From NCBI GenBank assembly GCA_947489585.1, contig CANLEE010000007.1, forward strand, positions 164,124 to 228,123: a stretch of DNA of 64,000 nucleotides, given 5' to 3'. Of this stretch, positions 17,595 through 25,746 are shown one piece after another. Numbering within the stretch: position 1 is the stretch's first letter; each line of letters starts with the position of its first letter. The position numbers were made by a program, and so were the translations under genes. The stretch comes from an uncultured Psychroserpens sp. Its GTDB lineage: Bacteria > Bacteroidota > Bacteroidia > Flavobacteriales > Flavobacteriaceae. The notes under the pieces are model-generated. The model did not search any database. It had not been told where the DNA came from and worked only from the letters and a program-made list of their open reading frames with translations.

Positions 17595-18497
17595 ATGCAA
17601 GACCCTAACTTCCCAAATATTATTCTATTTGCCATCCCATTTTTTATTATTGCGATGCTTTTAGAGTTATACATAACCATAAAACAAGGTGTTAAAACCT
17701 ACGAACCTAAGGATGCCTTCTCCTCTATTGCTATGGGTTTAGGCAATGTGTTTTTAGGTTTTTTTAGTAAAATTTTAGTCTTATTAGCATTCTTTTACAT
17801 CTATGAAAATTTCAGACTGTTTACAATCCCAATTGTATGGTGGAGTTTTATTCTTATTTTCTTTGCTGATGATTTTGCTTACTATTGGTTTCATCGTATA
17901 TCACATGAATGTCGATTATTTTGGGCATCACATGTTGTACATCACTCGTCACAACATTACAATTTAAGCACTGCGCTCAGGCAAACTTGGTCTGGTGGTT
18001 TTTACGCTTTTGTATTTTGGCTTTGGTTGCCACTTTTAGGCTTTCATCCAGGCATGATCTTATTACAAATGTCGATTAGCTTACTCTATCAATTTTGGAT
18101 TCATACCGAAGCTATCGATAAAATGCCCAAATGGTTTGAAGCCGTTTTTAATACACCATCTCATCATCGCGTACATCATGGCAGTAATCCATTATATCTA
18201 GATAGAAACCATGCAGGCATTTTAATTATTTGGGACAAACTGTTTTATACATTTCAACCTGAACTGAAAGAAGAAAAAGTAGTGTATGGTTTGGTGAAAA
18301 ATATCACGACTTACAATCCTATAAAAATTGCTTTCATCGAATGGGTTCATTTGTTTAAAGATACATTTTCTGGTCGGAAATCGTTAAAAAACAGATGTCT
18401 CTATCTTATTAAACCTCCGGGTTGGAAACATGATGGCAGCGGTCAAATTTCTGATGATTTGCGAAAAGATTGGCTAACTAAACATTCGAAACAATGA
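17595..18497 (+). CDS. Sterol desaturase/fatty acid hydroxylase family membrane protein
   Basis: The 300-residue membrane di-iron enzyme has the histidine motifs HRISHE (about residues 98-103), HVVHHSSQHYN (about 113-123) and HRVHHG (near 194-199), which supply the metal ligands of the fatty-acid hydroxylase/sterol desaturase superfamily. About four or five hydrophobic helices are present in the first two thirds. It probably hydroxylates or desaturates a lipid acyl chain or isoprenoid in the inner membrane, using O2. The stop overlaps the start of the next SDR gene by 4 bases (ATGA), so the pair probably acts on a common substrate. Confidence 0.9.
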   Translation: MQDPNFPNIILFAIPFFIIAMLLELYITIKQGVKTYEPKDAFSSIAMGLGNVFLGFFSKILVLLAFFYIYENFRLFTIPIVWWSFILIFFADDFAYYWFHRISHECRLFWASHVVHHSSQHYNLSTALRQTWSGGFYAFVFWLWLPLLGFHPGMILLQMSISLLYQFWIHTEAIDKMPKWFEAVFNTPSHHRVHHGSNPLYLDRNHAGILIIWDKLFYTFQPELKEEKVVYGLVKNITTYNPIKIAFIEWVHLFKDTFSGRKSLKNRCLYLIKPPGWKHDGSGQISDDLRKDWLTKHSKQ

Positions 18498-19285
18498 CCT
18501 TTGATAATAAAATAATTTGGATTACTGGTGCTTCAAGTGGTATTGGCAAAAGTTTGGCTATTGCATTGTCAAAATATAACTGTAAACTTATCATTTCTTC
18601 TAGAAGAACTGAAGCCTTACAAAACGTGAAAGCGCTCTGCAGAAACCCTAATTCGGTATATGTGTTGGCTTTAGATTTAGAAGATACACTAGCGATGAAA
18701 AGCATTACGGAAACCGCAATTTCAGCCTTTGGCAAGATAGATATCCTCGTTAATAATGGAGGCATTAGCCAACGTTCTCCTATCATTGAAACCTCAATTG
18801 ATGTTGATCGCAAACTCATGGAAGTTGATTATTTAGGTACAGTTGCCTTATCTAAAGCATTATTACCACATTTTATAGCGCAACAATCAGGTCATTATGT
18901 TGTAGTATCAAGTCTTATGGGAAAATTTAGTTCGCATTATCGTTCGGCCTATTGTGCTGCGAAACATGCGTTACATGGCTTTTTTGATGCCTTACGCTTA
19001 GAACATGATAAAGACCATATCAAAGTCACGATGATATGTCCTGGCTTCGTTAATACCAATGTGGCAAGAAATGCCCTAACAGGCGATGGTAGCGAACAAG
19101 GCTATCAAGATGACATGACTGAAAACGGATTAGATGTGGATGTCTTTGTCAAAAAAATGATTAAAGCCATTCGCAAAGAAAAGTATGAAGCCTATATTGG
19201 TAAGTTCGAAAAGTTTGGTGTATTAGTAAAACGCCTGTCTCCTAAACTGATTCATAAGTTAGTGATGCGAAGTAAGGTGAAATAG
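18494..19285 (+). CDS. Short-chain dehydrogenase/reductase
   Basis: The 263-residue classical SDR has the NAD(P)-binding TGASSGIG motif at residues 10-17, the structural NNGG motif, the catalytic serine in VVSSLMG and the YCAAK motif for the active Tyr/Lys. The arginine-rich segment ISSRRTEAL after the second strand suggests NADP preference. It is translationally coupled (4-base overlap) to the upstream sterol desaturase-like gene, so it may oxidise or reduce the hydroxylated lipid product; that link is an inference. It ends 3 bases before the convergent hydrolase. Confidence 0.9.
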   Translation: MTFDNKIIWITGASSGIGKSLAIALSKYNCKLIISSRRTEALQNVKALCRNPNSVYVLALDLEDTLAMKSITETAISAFGKIDILVNNGGISQRSPIIETSIDVDRKLMEVDYLGTVALSKALLPHFIAQQSGHYVVVSSLMGKFSSHYRSAYCAAKHALHGFFDALRLEHDKDHIKVTMICPGFVNTNVARNALTGDGSEQGYQDDMTENGLDVDVFVKKMIKAIRKEKYEAYIGKFEKFGVLVKRLSPKLIHKLVMRSKVK

Positions 19286-19288
19286 GCA

Positions 19289-19966
19289 TTACAACTCAAT
19301 ACTCTCACCAATCTCCAGCAACATTAAATCCTTATCCTTATCAAAGAATTTGCGCTTGGCGGCTTCATGATCGATTTCAATATAGCCAAAGGTATCAAAG
19401 TGATAACCGAGTACTTTATCGCAGGCAACAAAGTCACTCGCATGAATGGCTTCATCAATACCCATCGTGAAATTATCTCCAATAGGCAGTATCGCTAAAT
19501 CGAGTTTTGTAAATAATGGGATGAGTTTCATATCCATAGTCAAGGCTGTATCGCCTGCGATATAAATGTTTTTATGTTCGCCTTCAATAACAAAGCCTCC
19601 AGGCTGTCCACCATAGCTACCATCAGGAAATGATGACGTATGAATCGCATTAACATATTTCACGTTTCCAAATTCAAAATCCCATTGTCCACCATGATTC
19701 ATTGGGTGACTCTCCAAACCCAGCTTATCAAAATAGGTTGCGATTTCAAAGTTAGATACAATAACAGCTCCTGTACGCTTGGCAATAGCTTCAACATCGA
19801 GAATATGATCCTGATGCGCATGTGTCACCAGAATATAATCAGCTTCAAGCGTTTCGATATTAATATGTGATGCTTTAGGGTTTCCAGAAATGAATGGGTC
19901 AACGAGAATATGTGTGTCAGCAATTTTAATACCTAAACTTGCATGGCCGTAAAATGTGATTTGCAT
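19289..19966 (-). CDS. Metal-dependent hydrolase, UPF0173 (metallo-beta-lactamase fold)
   Basis: The 225-residue protein has the metal site motif T-H-A-H-Q-D-H (HxHxDH) near residues 49-54, the following strand histidine in MNHGG, the DTALT aspartate and the terminal YHFDTFGYIEID histidine. These fit the UPF0173 family of small beta-lactamase-fold hydrolases. The reaction is not known for this family. It lies after the terminator that ends the menB-menA unit and so probably has its own promoter. UPF0173 proteins next to men genes are common in Bacteroidota, as far as I recall, but involvement in quinone metabolism is unproven. Confidence 0.85.
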   Translation of the reverse strand: MQITFYGHASLGIKIADTHILVDPFISGNPKASHINIETLEADYILVTHAHQDHILDVEAIAKRTGAVIVSNFEIATYFDKLGLESHPMNHGGQWDFEFGNVKYVNAIHTSSFPDGSYGGQPGGFVIEGEHKNIYIAGDTALTMDMKLIPLFTKLDLAILPIGDNFTMGIDEAIHASDFVACDKVLGYHFDTFGYIEIDHEAAKRKFFDKDKDLMLLEIGESIEL

Positions 19967-20004
19967 TGGTGATTATTTAAATTATGTATTCTTAGCCCTA
20001 AAAT

Positions 20005-20046
20005 ACGAAAAAACTCAGACAGATTTGAAGAAATTGTCTGAGTTTT
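20005..20046 (-). terminator. Intrinsic terminator of the menB-menA unit
   Basis: A perfect 12-bp stem (20010-20021 and 20035-20046, AAAACTCAGACA arms) with a 13-base loop is followed on the minus strand by a T run. It lies downstream of menA. Confidence 0.85.
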
Positions 20047-20159
20047 AAAGCCCCAAATTTTATTGCCAACATAATAGCAAAACAAATGCCGACCTACAAA
20101 ATTTCAAGAATAAATATAAGTATTAATTATTTGATTTCCAAACTTTTATGTTAATTTTA

Positions 20160-21065
20160 TTATAAAATATAACTGACTCCTAATAGTACTGCAAACAAAA
20201 AAGTGCTCAGTGCTAACACCTTTAATTGTGGGTCATAGTCTTTAGGCGAATTTATTTTTCTCACTACGTTTAGATGTATCAACAAAGGAATGTACGCAAT
20301 ATAAAATAAGAAAATTGTTGGCTTAGAATAGTATAAAATTGAAAACACGCATGACACAATTATAGCTAATACGATTAATATTATATGGTAGGTTTTTGCT
20401 TTTTGTCGTCCTAACTTTACTGCTAGAGTTTTCTTTCCTGCTGCAGCATCAGAGTCAATATCTCTCATGTTATTGAGGTTTAAAACACCCATACTCAAAA
20501 ATCCCAAAGAGACAGCAGGTAAATACACATGATGGTCTATTTGCTTAGTATACAAAAAATAGCTTCCTACGACGCTTAATAATCCGAAGAAAATAAATAC
20601 AAAAACATCACCTAGACCTCTATAACCATATGGCGAACTACCTACAGTATAGTTAATAGCTGCATAAACAGATAATCCTGATAACAAGAAAAACAGCATT
20701 GCGTAAAGAAAATATTTACTTCCGAAAGACACAAAAATCAACCCAACTGTAAGAATAATAACCACAAGGATATTCATTTTAATGCCTTCAAACATCTCTT
20801 CTGGTGTAATAGCTCCGCTTTGTATGGCACGCTCTGGTCCTATCCTATCATCATTATCTGTGCCTTTAACACCATCGCCATAATCGTTTGCTAAATTAGA
20901 AAGTACTTGCAAGGCAATCGTTAAAAGAATAGCAAAAATTAGGATTGTTCTATCAAACATGCCATTGTAATGCGCCAAACACGATCCAATGATAATACCA
21001 GAAACCGATAAGGGTAAGGTACGTAATCTAAAAGCTGATAACCAAGGCCTCATTTTTTTAAACAT
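20160..21065 (-). CDS. menA: 1,4-Dihydroxy-2-naphthoate octaprenyltransferase (MenA)
   Basis: The 301-residue UbiA-type prenyltransferase has eight or nine hydrophobic helices. The first aspartate-rich motif is NDYGDGVKGTDNDD (about residues 65-78) and the second is DIDSDAAAGKKT (about 204-215); these bind the Mg-diphosphate of the prenyl donor. It attaches the isoprenoid tail to dihydroxynaphthoate in the membrane, giving demethylmenaquinone. Either the first methionine or M5 could be the start. It follows menB by 14 bases and ends before a strong terminator. No menG/ubiE methyltransferase is in the window. Confidence 0.93.
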   Translation of the reverse strand: MFKKMRPWLSAFRLRTLPLSVSGIIIGSCLAHYNGMFDRTILIFAILLTIALQVLSNLANDYGDGVKGTDNDDRIGPERAIQSGAITPEEMFEGIKMNILVVIILTVGLIFVSFGSKYFLYAMLFFLLSGLSVYAAINYTVGSSPYGYRGLGDVFVFIFFGLLSVVGSYFLYTKQIDHHVYLPAVSLGFLSMGVLNLNNMRDIDSDAAAGKKTLAVKLGRQKAKTYHIILIVLAIIVSCVFSILYYSKPTIFLFYIAYIPLLIHLNVVRKINSPKDYDPQLKVLALSTFLFAVLLGVSYIL

Positions 21066-21079
21066 AAATACGCTTTAGA

Positions 21080-21925
21080 TTACGGAATCCATTTTTTATC
21101 AAAGTTAGGCTTGCGCTTTTCTAAAAACGCATCGCGACCTTCTTTTGCTTCATCTGTCATATACGCTAATCGTGTCGCTTCTCCAGCAAAGACTTGCTGA
21201 CCTACCATTCCGTCGTCTGTTAAGTTCATCGCAAACTTCAACATTTTAATAGAGGTTGGCGATTTTGCTAATATCTCTTGAGCCCATTCATATGCTGTAT
21301 CTTCTAAATCATCATGAGAAATCACAGCATTAACCATTCCCATTTCATAGGCCTCTTGTGCCGAATAATTTCTTCCGAGGAAAAAAATCTCACGTGCTTT
21401 CTTTTGCCCGACCATTTTTGCCAAATATGCCGAACCATAGCCACCATCAAAACTCGTTACATCTGCATCAGTCTGTTTAAAAATAGCATGTTCTTTACTC
21501 GCTAAAGTTAAATCACAAACCACATGAAGACTATGTCCTCCTCCGACGGCCCAACCAGGAACCACAGCAATTACTGCTTTTGGCATAAAACGAATTAAGC
21601 GTTGCACTTCCAAAATATTTAAACGATGATAGCCATCTTCTCCAACATAACCTTGATGGCCTCTTGCTTTTTGATCGCCTCCAGAACAGAAACTCCAAAT
21701 ACCATCTTTAGTTGATGGTCCTTCAGCAGACAGCAATACAACGCCAATATTAACATCTTCGTTAGCATCATAAAAAGCATCGTAAAGTTCGCTAGTGGTT
21801 TTAGGACGAAATGCATTTCTAATATTCGGACGATTAAAAGCAATTCTCGCTACGCCGTTACACTTCTTATACGTAATATCTTCATAGGTTTTAGCAGTCA
21901 CCCATTCGGCTGTCTTCATAGTCAT
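21080..21925 (-). CDS. menB: 1,4-Dihydroxy-2-naphthoyl-CoA synthase (MenB)
   Basis: The 281-residue crotonase-fold enzyme has the MenB-specific SGGDQKARG segment, the oxyanion region PGWAVGGGHSLH and TSFDGGYGSAYLAK with the catalytic aspartate. At the position where E. coli MenB has QTG it reads QTDAD, with an aspartate side chain. From my memory of the family this marks the bicarbonate-independent type of MenB, in which the aspartate replaces bound bicarbonate. It closes the ring of o-succinylbenzoyl-CoA in the cytoplasm. It is co-transcribed with menA (14-base gap). Confidence 0.95.
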   Translation of the reverse strand: MTMKTAEWVTAKTYEDITYKKCNGVARIAFNRPNIRNAFRPKTTSELYDAFYDANEDVNIGVVLLSAEGPSTKDGIWSFCSGGDQKARGHQGYVGEDGYHRLNILEVQRLIRFMPKAVIAVVPGWAVGGGHSLHVVCDLTLASKEHAIFKQTDADVTSFDGGYGSAYLAKMVGQKKAREIFFLGRNYSAQEAYEMGMVNAVISHDDLEDTAYEWAQEILAKSPTSIKMLKFAMNLTDDGMVGQQVFAGEATRLAYMTDEAKEGRDAFLEKRKPNFDKKWIP

Positions 21926-22117
21926 AAATATTTAACACAAAAATACTGCTTTTATATCAATTTTATCAACCTAAAAACATCCAAAACTTTCAATTAAACG
22001 TATCATTATCTCGCCACCATTGTTTTCATGTGACTTTTTAAGAGAATGTGTGTCTTAATATAGGCACAGAGATTAAAGTGTCACAAAAATTAGTAAAAAC
22101 AAAACATATTTAGGGAT

Positions 22118-22546
22118 ATGACTATTGTAAATTCAAATGTTGCTTCACAGATTGTGAAGCAAGAACAGTCTGAAGCAGGTACACTTCATTTTTTTAATCA
22201 CATCGCTGTTGTAGAATTCAATGAAGGTATACATGCAAACTTAACTTCTGGAAGGCAAATGATTCACGATCTAATTGAATACTTCGGAAACGTTAAACCT
22301 TTTGGTATAGTTGCTAATAGAGTGAATTCGTATTCTATTGCATTATTAGAAACAGCAGAAATACGATCTATTTTTCCAAATCTAACTGCTTACGGGATAG
22401 TTAGTCACAATGAGGCTGGACGTATGAATGCCGAAATTGAAAGTCAGTTTTGTGCTTCAGAAAATATAAGCTTTGATAATTTATATGAAGGCTTAGATAC
22501 CGTTTATAAACGTGTTATGACTAAGCTTAGCGTATCACTCAATTAA
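22118..22546 (+). CDS. Hypothetical protein, possibly STAS/SpoIIAA-like
   Basis: The 142-residue soluble protein has no signal peptide. The pattern of alternating strands and helices (HFFNHIAVVEFNEGIHANLT, then PFGIVANRVNSYSIALLE) is reminiscent of the SpoIIAA-like/STAS fold often annotated in flavobacteria, but no diagnostic motif is present. It is the only plus-strand gene between menB and the CvfB-like gene, and its end overlaps that gene by 12 bases in convergent orientation. No clear TAnnTTTG promoter box is visible upstream. The function is unknown. Confidence 0.65.
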   Translation: MTIVNSNVASQIVKQEQSEAGTLHFFNHIAVVEFNEGIHANLTSGRQMIHDLIEYFGNVKPFGIVANRVNSYSIALLETAEIRSIFPNLTAYGIVSHNEAGRMNAEIESQFCASENISFDNLYEGLDTVYKRVMTKLSVSLN

Positions 22547-23371
22547 TCTAATCCCATCAGATTCAATTGTAATTAATCGCTTCTTATAAAGCGTACCAAT
22601 TGCTTTTTTAAATGTTTTTTTGCTCATTTGTAATTCACGCTTAATATCATCTGGATTAGATTTATCATTTAAAGCGAGAAACCCATCATGACTATCTTCT
22701 AAATGTTGCATTACCAAATCTGCATTAGGCTCAATCTTACGGTATCCAATTTTTCCTAAAACGATATCTAATTTATTATCGTCTCTTACTTTTTTAACAA
22801 ACCCTTTAAGATAATCTCCTACACTGATATCTTTAAAAATGTCTTCAGTAAATATTAAACCCAAATGTTCCTTGTTAACAATCACATTCATTCCTAAATC
22901 TGAAGGATGAGAAACAATCAAATCTACTTCATCAAATTGCTGAACTGTTAGTTCTTTATTATCTAAGAATCGATTCGTTTTACTTGATGCTACTAGTCTG
23001 CCAGTTATTTCGTCGAGATAGCAATACACCAAATACCATCCACCAGCTTTCATTTTAAAAGCTTGCTCTTTAAATGGGCAAAACAATTCTTTGACCAATC
23101 CCCAATCTAAAAATGCACCATGCTCTGTCACCTGATTACAACGCAATAAAGCAAAATCATCACGTACAATAAAAGGTTCATCGGTTACAGCAACAGGACG
23201 TTCTTCATTATCTAAATACACAAAAACTTCTATCTCATCCCAAACTTTAAAGGATTCAGGAACATAGCGGTTTGGTAACAAAACTTCATTACCTTCTTGA
23301 TCTGCTAAATATAGACCTTGATCTGTTTCGCGAAGTATTTCTAATGTATTATAGTCTCCAATTCTTATCAT
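22535..23371 (-). CDS. S1-like RNA-binding protein, CvfB family
   Basis: The 278-residue protein matches the CvfB plan of three S1-like OB domains followed by a C-terminal winged helix. The first OB starts IGDYNTLEILRETDQGLYL, the third includes HLGLIFTEDIFKDISVGDYLKGFVKKV, and the winged helix runs about 220-278 (MSKKTFKKAIGTLYKKRLI). CvfB proteins bind RNA and affect expression of other genes in firmicutes. Here the target is unknown. It is downstream of the DUF2853 gene but separated from it by an intrinsic terminator, so it is probably a separate unit. Confidence 0.88.
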   Translation of the reverse strand: MIRIGDYNTLEILRETDQGLYLADQEGNEVLLPNRYVPESFKVWDEIEVFVYLDNEERPVAVTDEPFIVRDDFALLRCNQVTEHGAFLDWGLVKELFCPFKEQAFKMKAGGWYLVYCYLDEITGRLVASSKTNRFLDNKELTVQQFDEVDLIVSHPSDLGMNVIVNKEHLGLIFTEDIFKDISVGDYLKGFVKKVRDDNKLDIVLGKIGYRKIEPNADLVMQHLEDSHDGFLALNDKSNPDDIKRELQMSKKTFKKAIGTLYKKRLITIESDGIRLIE

Positions 23372-23403
23372 GCGGCAAAGATACAGATATTAGTTATGAG
23401 AAC

Positions 23404-23441
23404 TAAAAAAAGCGTTACAATTCTAATGAATCATAACGCTT
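23404..23441 (-). terminator. Intrinsic terminator after the DUF2853 gene
   Basis: Eight-bp arms (23410-23417 AAGCGTTA and 23434-23441 TAACGCTT) have additional inner ATTC/GAAT pairing. On the minus strand the hairpin is followed by seven T residues. It would end the menD-DUF2853 transcript. Confidence 0.8.
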
Positions 23442-23463
23442 AATATTTTATAAAAATGTCAAA

Positions 23464-23802
23464 TTAATATGCTGACTCTTTTTTGAAGTGTTTTGTCAAT
23501 AAGTAATATACAACTGCTCTGTATTTGTTTCTGTTAGACTTTCCGTAAGTTTCCATAACAGCAGCAATACCTTTATCTAAATCTGCATCATCTTTTAATC
23601 CCAATTTTTTGATTAAAAAGTTATTCTTTACAGTATCTAATTCTGAATCATCAGATCCTGAAACTGTTGCAGCATCAGCATTATAAATTGATGGCCCACA
23701 ACCGATTGTTACTTTAGTTAATAAACCCATATCAGGATTTACTCCGCATTTGTCTTTTAAATCTGCAGCATACTTTGCTATCAAATCATCTCTTTTACTC
23801 AT
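23464..23802 (-). CDS. DUF2853 family protein
   Basis: The 112-residue acidic soluble protein matches the DUF2853 pattern: N-terminal KRDDLIAKYAADLK, a central TIGCGPSIYNADAATVSGSD segment and C-terminal KYRAVVYYLLTKHF. It has no signal peptide or transmembrane segment. No biochemical role is established. It lies 89 bases after menD on the same strand and in front of a terminator, so it is probably transcribed with menD. Confidence 0.88.
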   Translation of the reverse strand: MSKRDDLIAKYAADLKDKCGVNPDMGLLTKVTIGCGPSIYNADAATVSGSDDSELDTVKNNFLIKKLGLKDDADLDKGIAAVMETYGKSNRNKYRAVVYYLLTKHFKKESAY

Positions 23803-23891
23803 CTTAGTTGTATTTAAAGGGTTAATAAATTATTTGGTCTATAAATATAGCCAATAATGAGACACATAAAAAGTAGAAATGTCACATTTAA

Positions 23892-25652
23892 TTATTTGAT
23901 ATACTTGAAATAATTTAAAAGAATCTCATCGTTTTCTGTTCTTGGTGTAAAAACTTCTAAAAGTCGTGGTTGCGCTGATGAGTTATAAAAAGATTTCAAA
24001 GCCATTTTTAATTGATCCTCATCATAAGCAGTGACATATTCAAACTGATACATCTCACAAAGTTGCTTTGCTGTTAAATGGTGTTTAGTCTCAAAGAAAT
24101 AATCAAAATTATCAGTGTTCTTATGTCCTGGTAAAATACGAAAAATGCCACCCCCTTGATTATTGATAAGAATAATTCTGAAATTTTTGGGAATGTAATT
24201 ATTCCACAAGGCATTACTATCGTAGAAAAAACTCAAATCTCCAGTAACAAAAGTAGTTTGTTTTCTATGGGCAACAGCGCAGCCTATAGCTGTTGATGTG
24301 CTTCCATCAATTCCACTAGTACCACGATTACAATAGACATCTAAGGATGAATTTATATTAAATAACTGCACATAGCGTATGGTTGAACTATTCCCAAGTT
24401 GTAAAATAGTTTCATTTGGTAATGATTTCAACGCGACACTAAAAGCTTTAAAATCACTAAACGGAATTTGCTTCACATACTCCAAATGTTTTTTCTGACG
24501 TTGTTGCTTAACCAATGACCAAGTATCTAAATAATCACTTTTTGTGACATGTGCTATTTTAGGCAAAAACTCTGAAAAGAAGTTATTAGGCGTAGCCACA
24601 ATATGCTTGTCTAAACAGAAAAAAGTATCGTTCGCCTTTTTTTCATCAATATGCCAATGATGTTTAGGCTTATACTGACGCAAAAAGGCTTTAATTTTTT
24701 TTGAAACTATTAAACCTCCAAGTGTCATTAATATATCAGGTTGCAAAGCTATAAAATCAACATCTTCTAAAGGTGCAATCATTTTATCAATACTTGGAAA
24801 AAACTTTGCTTGATGCAAATTAGAAGTTGTTTCAGTACATACAATAACACTATTATCATTTACTAATTCATCCAACCATTGTTGCTCAATCTGGTTAGGA
24901 GGTAACACACCTACCAAAATCATTTTTTTTGTTGAAGCATTCCATTTGTCAATACAATTTTTTAGCTCGTCTTGATCAATTTTGGGATGCTTTAAATCAA
25001 TATCATTTGCTTTTGGAGTAACAGTTATGGCATCAACTGTTTCATAAAGCGGCTCATCAAGAGGTATATTGATATGAACCGGTCCTTTTTTAAAACGTGT
25101 GAGATTAAAAGCCTTATTAAGCTCTTCTTCGTTATAGGATTGAATATCTTGCTGTAAGCCTAAAAAGCGCTCTAATTTATTTTCTATACTCTTAAAAATA
25201 GGGAGTTCTTCTTGTTCAGGTGTTTCCCTTTCATCTTTTAAATCTAACTTTAAATTCGCCGAATACAAAATGTGATTTTCAAAGACATTCTTTTGATTTA
25301 TAGTTTGCCCATCACCTATTCCAACCAAATGCTTTGGTCGATCTGCAGACAATACCACTAACGGAATGTCGCTATAAAAAGCTTCAGCAATAGCAGGATA
25401 ATAGTTGAGCAATGCACTACCTGAAGTACAAATGAGTACTGCGGGCTCATGAGTTTGCTGTGCAATGCCTAAAGCAAAAAACGCAGCACAACGTTCATCA
25501 ACAATACTGTAACATTCAAAAAAAGCGTCATTAGTAAAACCAATAGTCAATGGTGCATTTCTACTACCTGGTGATATAACAATATGTTTTATATGTTTTA
25601 GTTTACACAACTGAACAACAGTTTGTGCAAGCGGAATTTTAGGGTGTATCAT
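23892..25652 (-). CDS. menD: SEPHCHC synthase (MenD)
   Basis: The 586-residue thiamine-diphosphate enzyme opens with the isochorismate-side motif SPGSRNAPL. VDERCAAFFALGIA contains the cofactor-activating glutamate, and CTSGSALLNYYPAIAEA, SADRP and the ThDP/Mg motif GDLSFFYDSNALWNN follow near residues 470-485. The full family length is present. It condenses 2-oxoglutarate-derived succinic semialdehyde with isochorismate, the first committed step of menaquinone synthesis. It is divergent from the tricorn-like gene and followed by DUF2853. The men genes on either side confirm the call. Confidence 0.95.
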   Translation of the reverse strand: MIHPKIPLAQTVVQLCKLKHIKHIVISPGSRNAPLTIGFTNDAFFECYSIVDERCAAFFALGIAQQTHEPAVLICTSGSALLNYYPAIAEAFYSDIPLVVLSADRPKHLVGIGDGQTINQKNVFENHILYSANLKLDLKDERETPEQEELPIFKSIENKLERFLGLQQDIQSYNEEELNKAFNLTRFKKGPVHINIPLDEPLYETVDAITVTPKANDIDLKHPKIDQDELKNCIDKWNASTKKMILVGVLPPNQIEQQWLDELVNDNSVIVCTETTSNLHQAKFFPSIDKMIAPLEDVDFIALQPDILMTLGGLIVSKKIKAFLRQYKPKHHWHIDEKKANDTFFCLDKHIVATPNNFFSEFLPKIAHVTKSDYLDTWSLVKQQRQKKHLEYVKQIPFSDFKAFSVALKSLPNETILQLGNSSTIRYVQLFNINSSLDVYCNRGTSGIDGSTSTAIGCAVAHRKQTTFVTGDLSFFYDSNALWNNYIPKNFRIILINNQGGGIFRILPGHKNTDNFDYFFETKHHLTAKQLCEMYQFEYVTAYDEDQLKMALKSFYNSSAQPRLLEVFTPRTENDEILLNYFKYIK

Positions 25653-25746
25653 GTAGTTACAAAGTTATTCAAAATGTCAATTAAAAAAAACAAGATTTGA
25701 TACAATTAATTTATTAACTTTCGTTTCTTTTAATCCATTTAAAATC

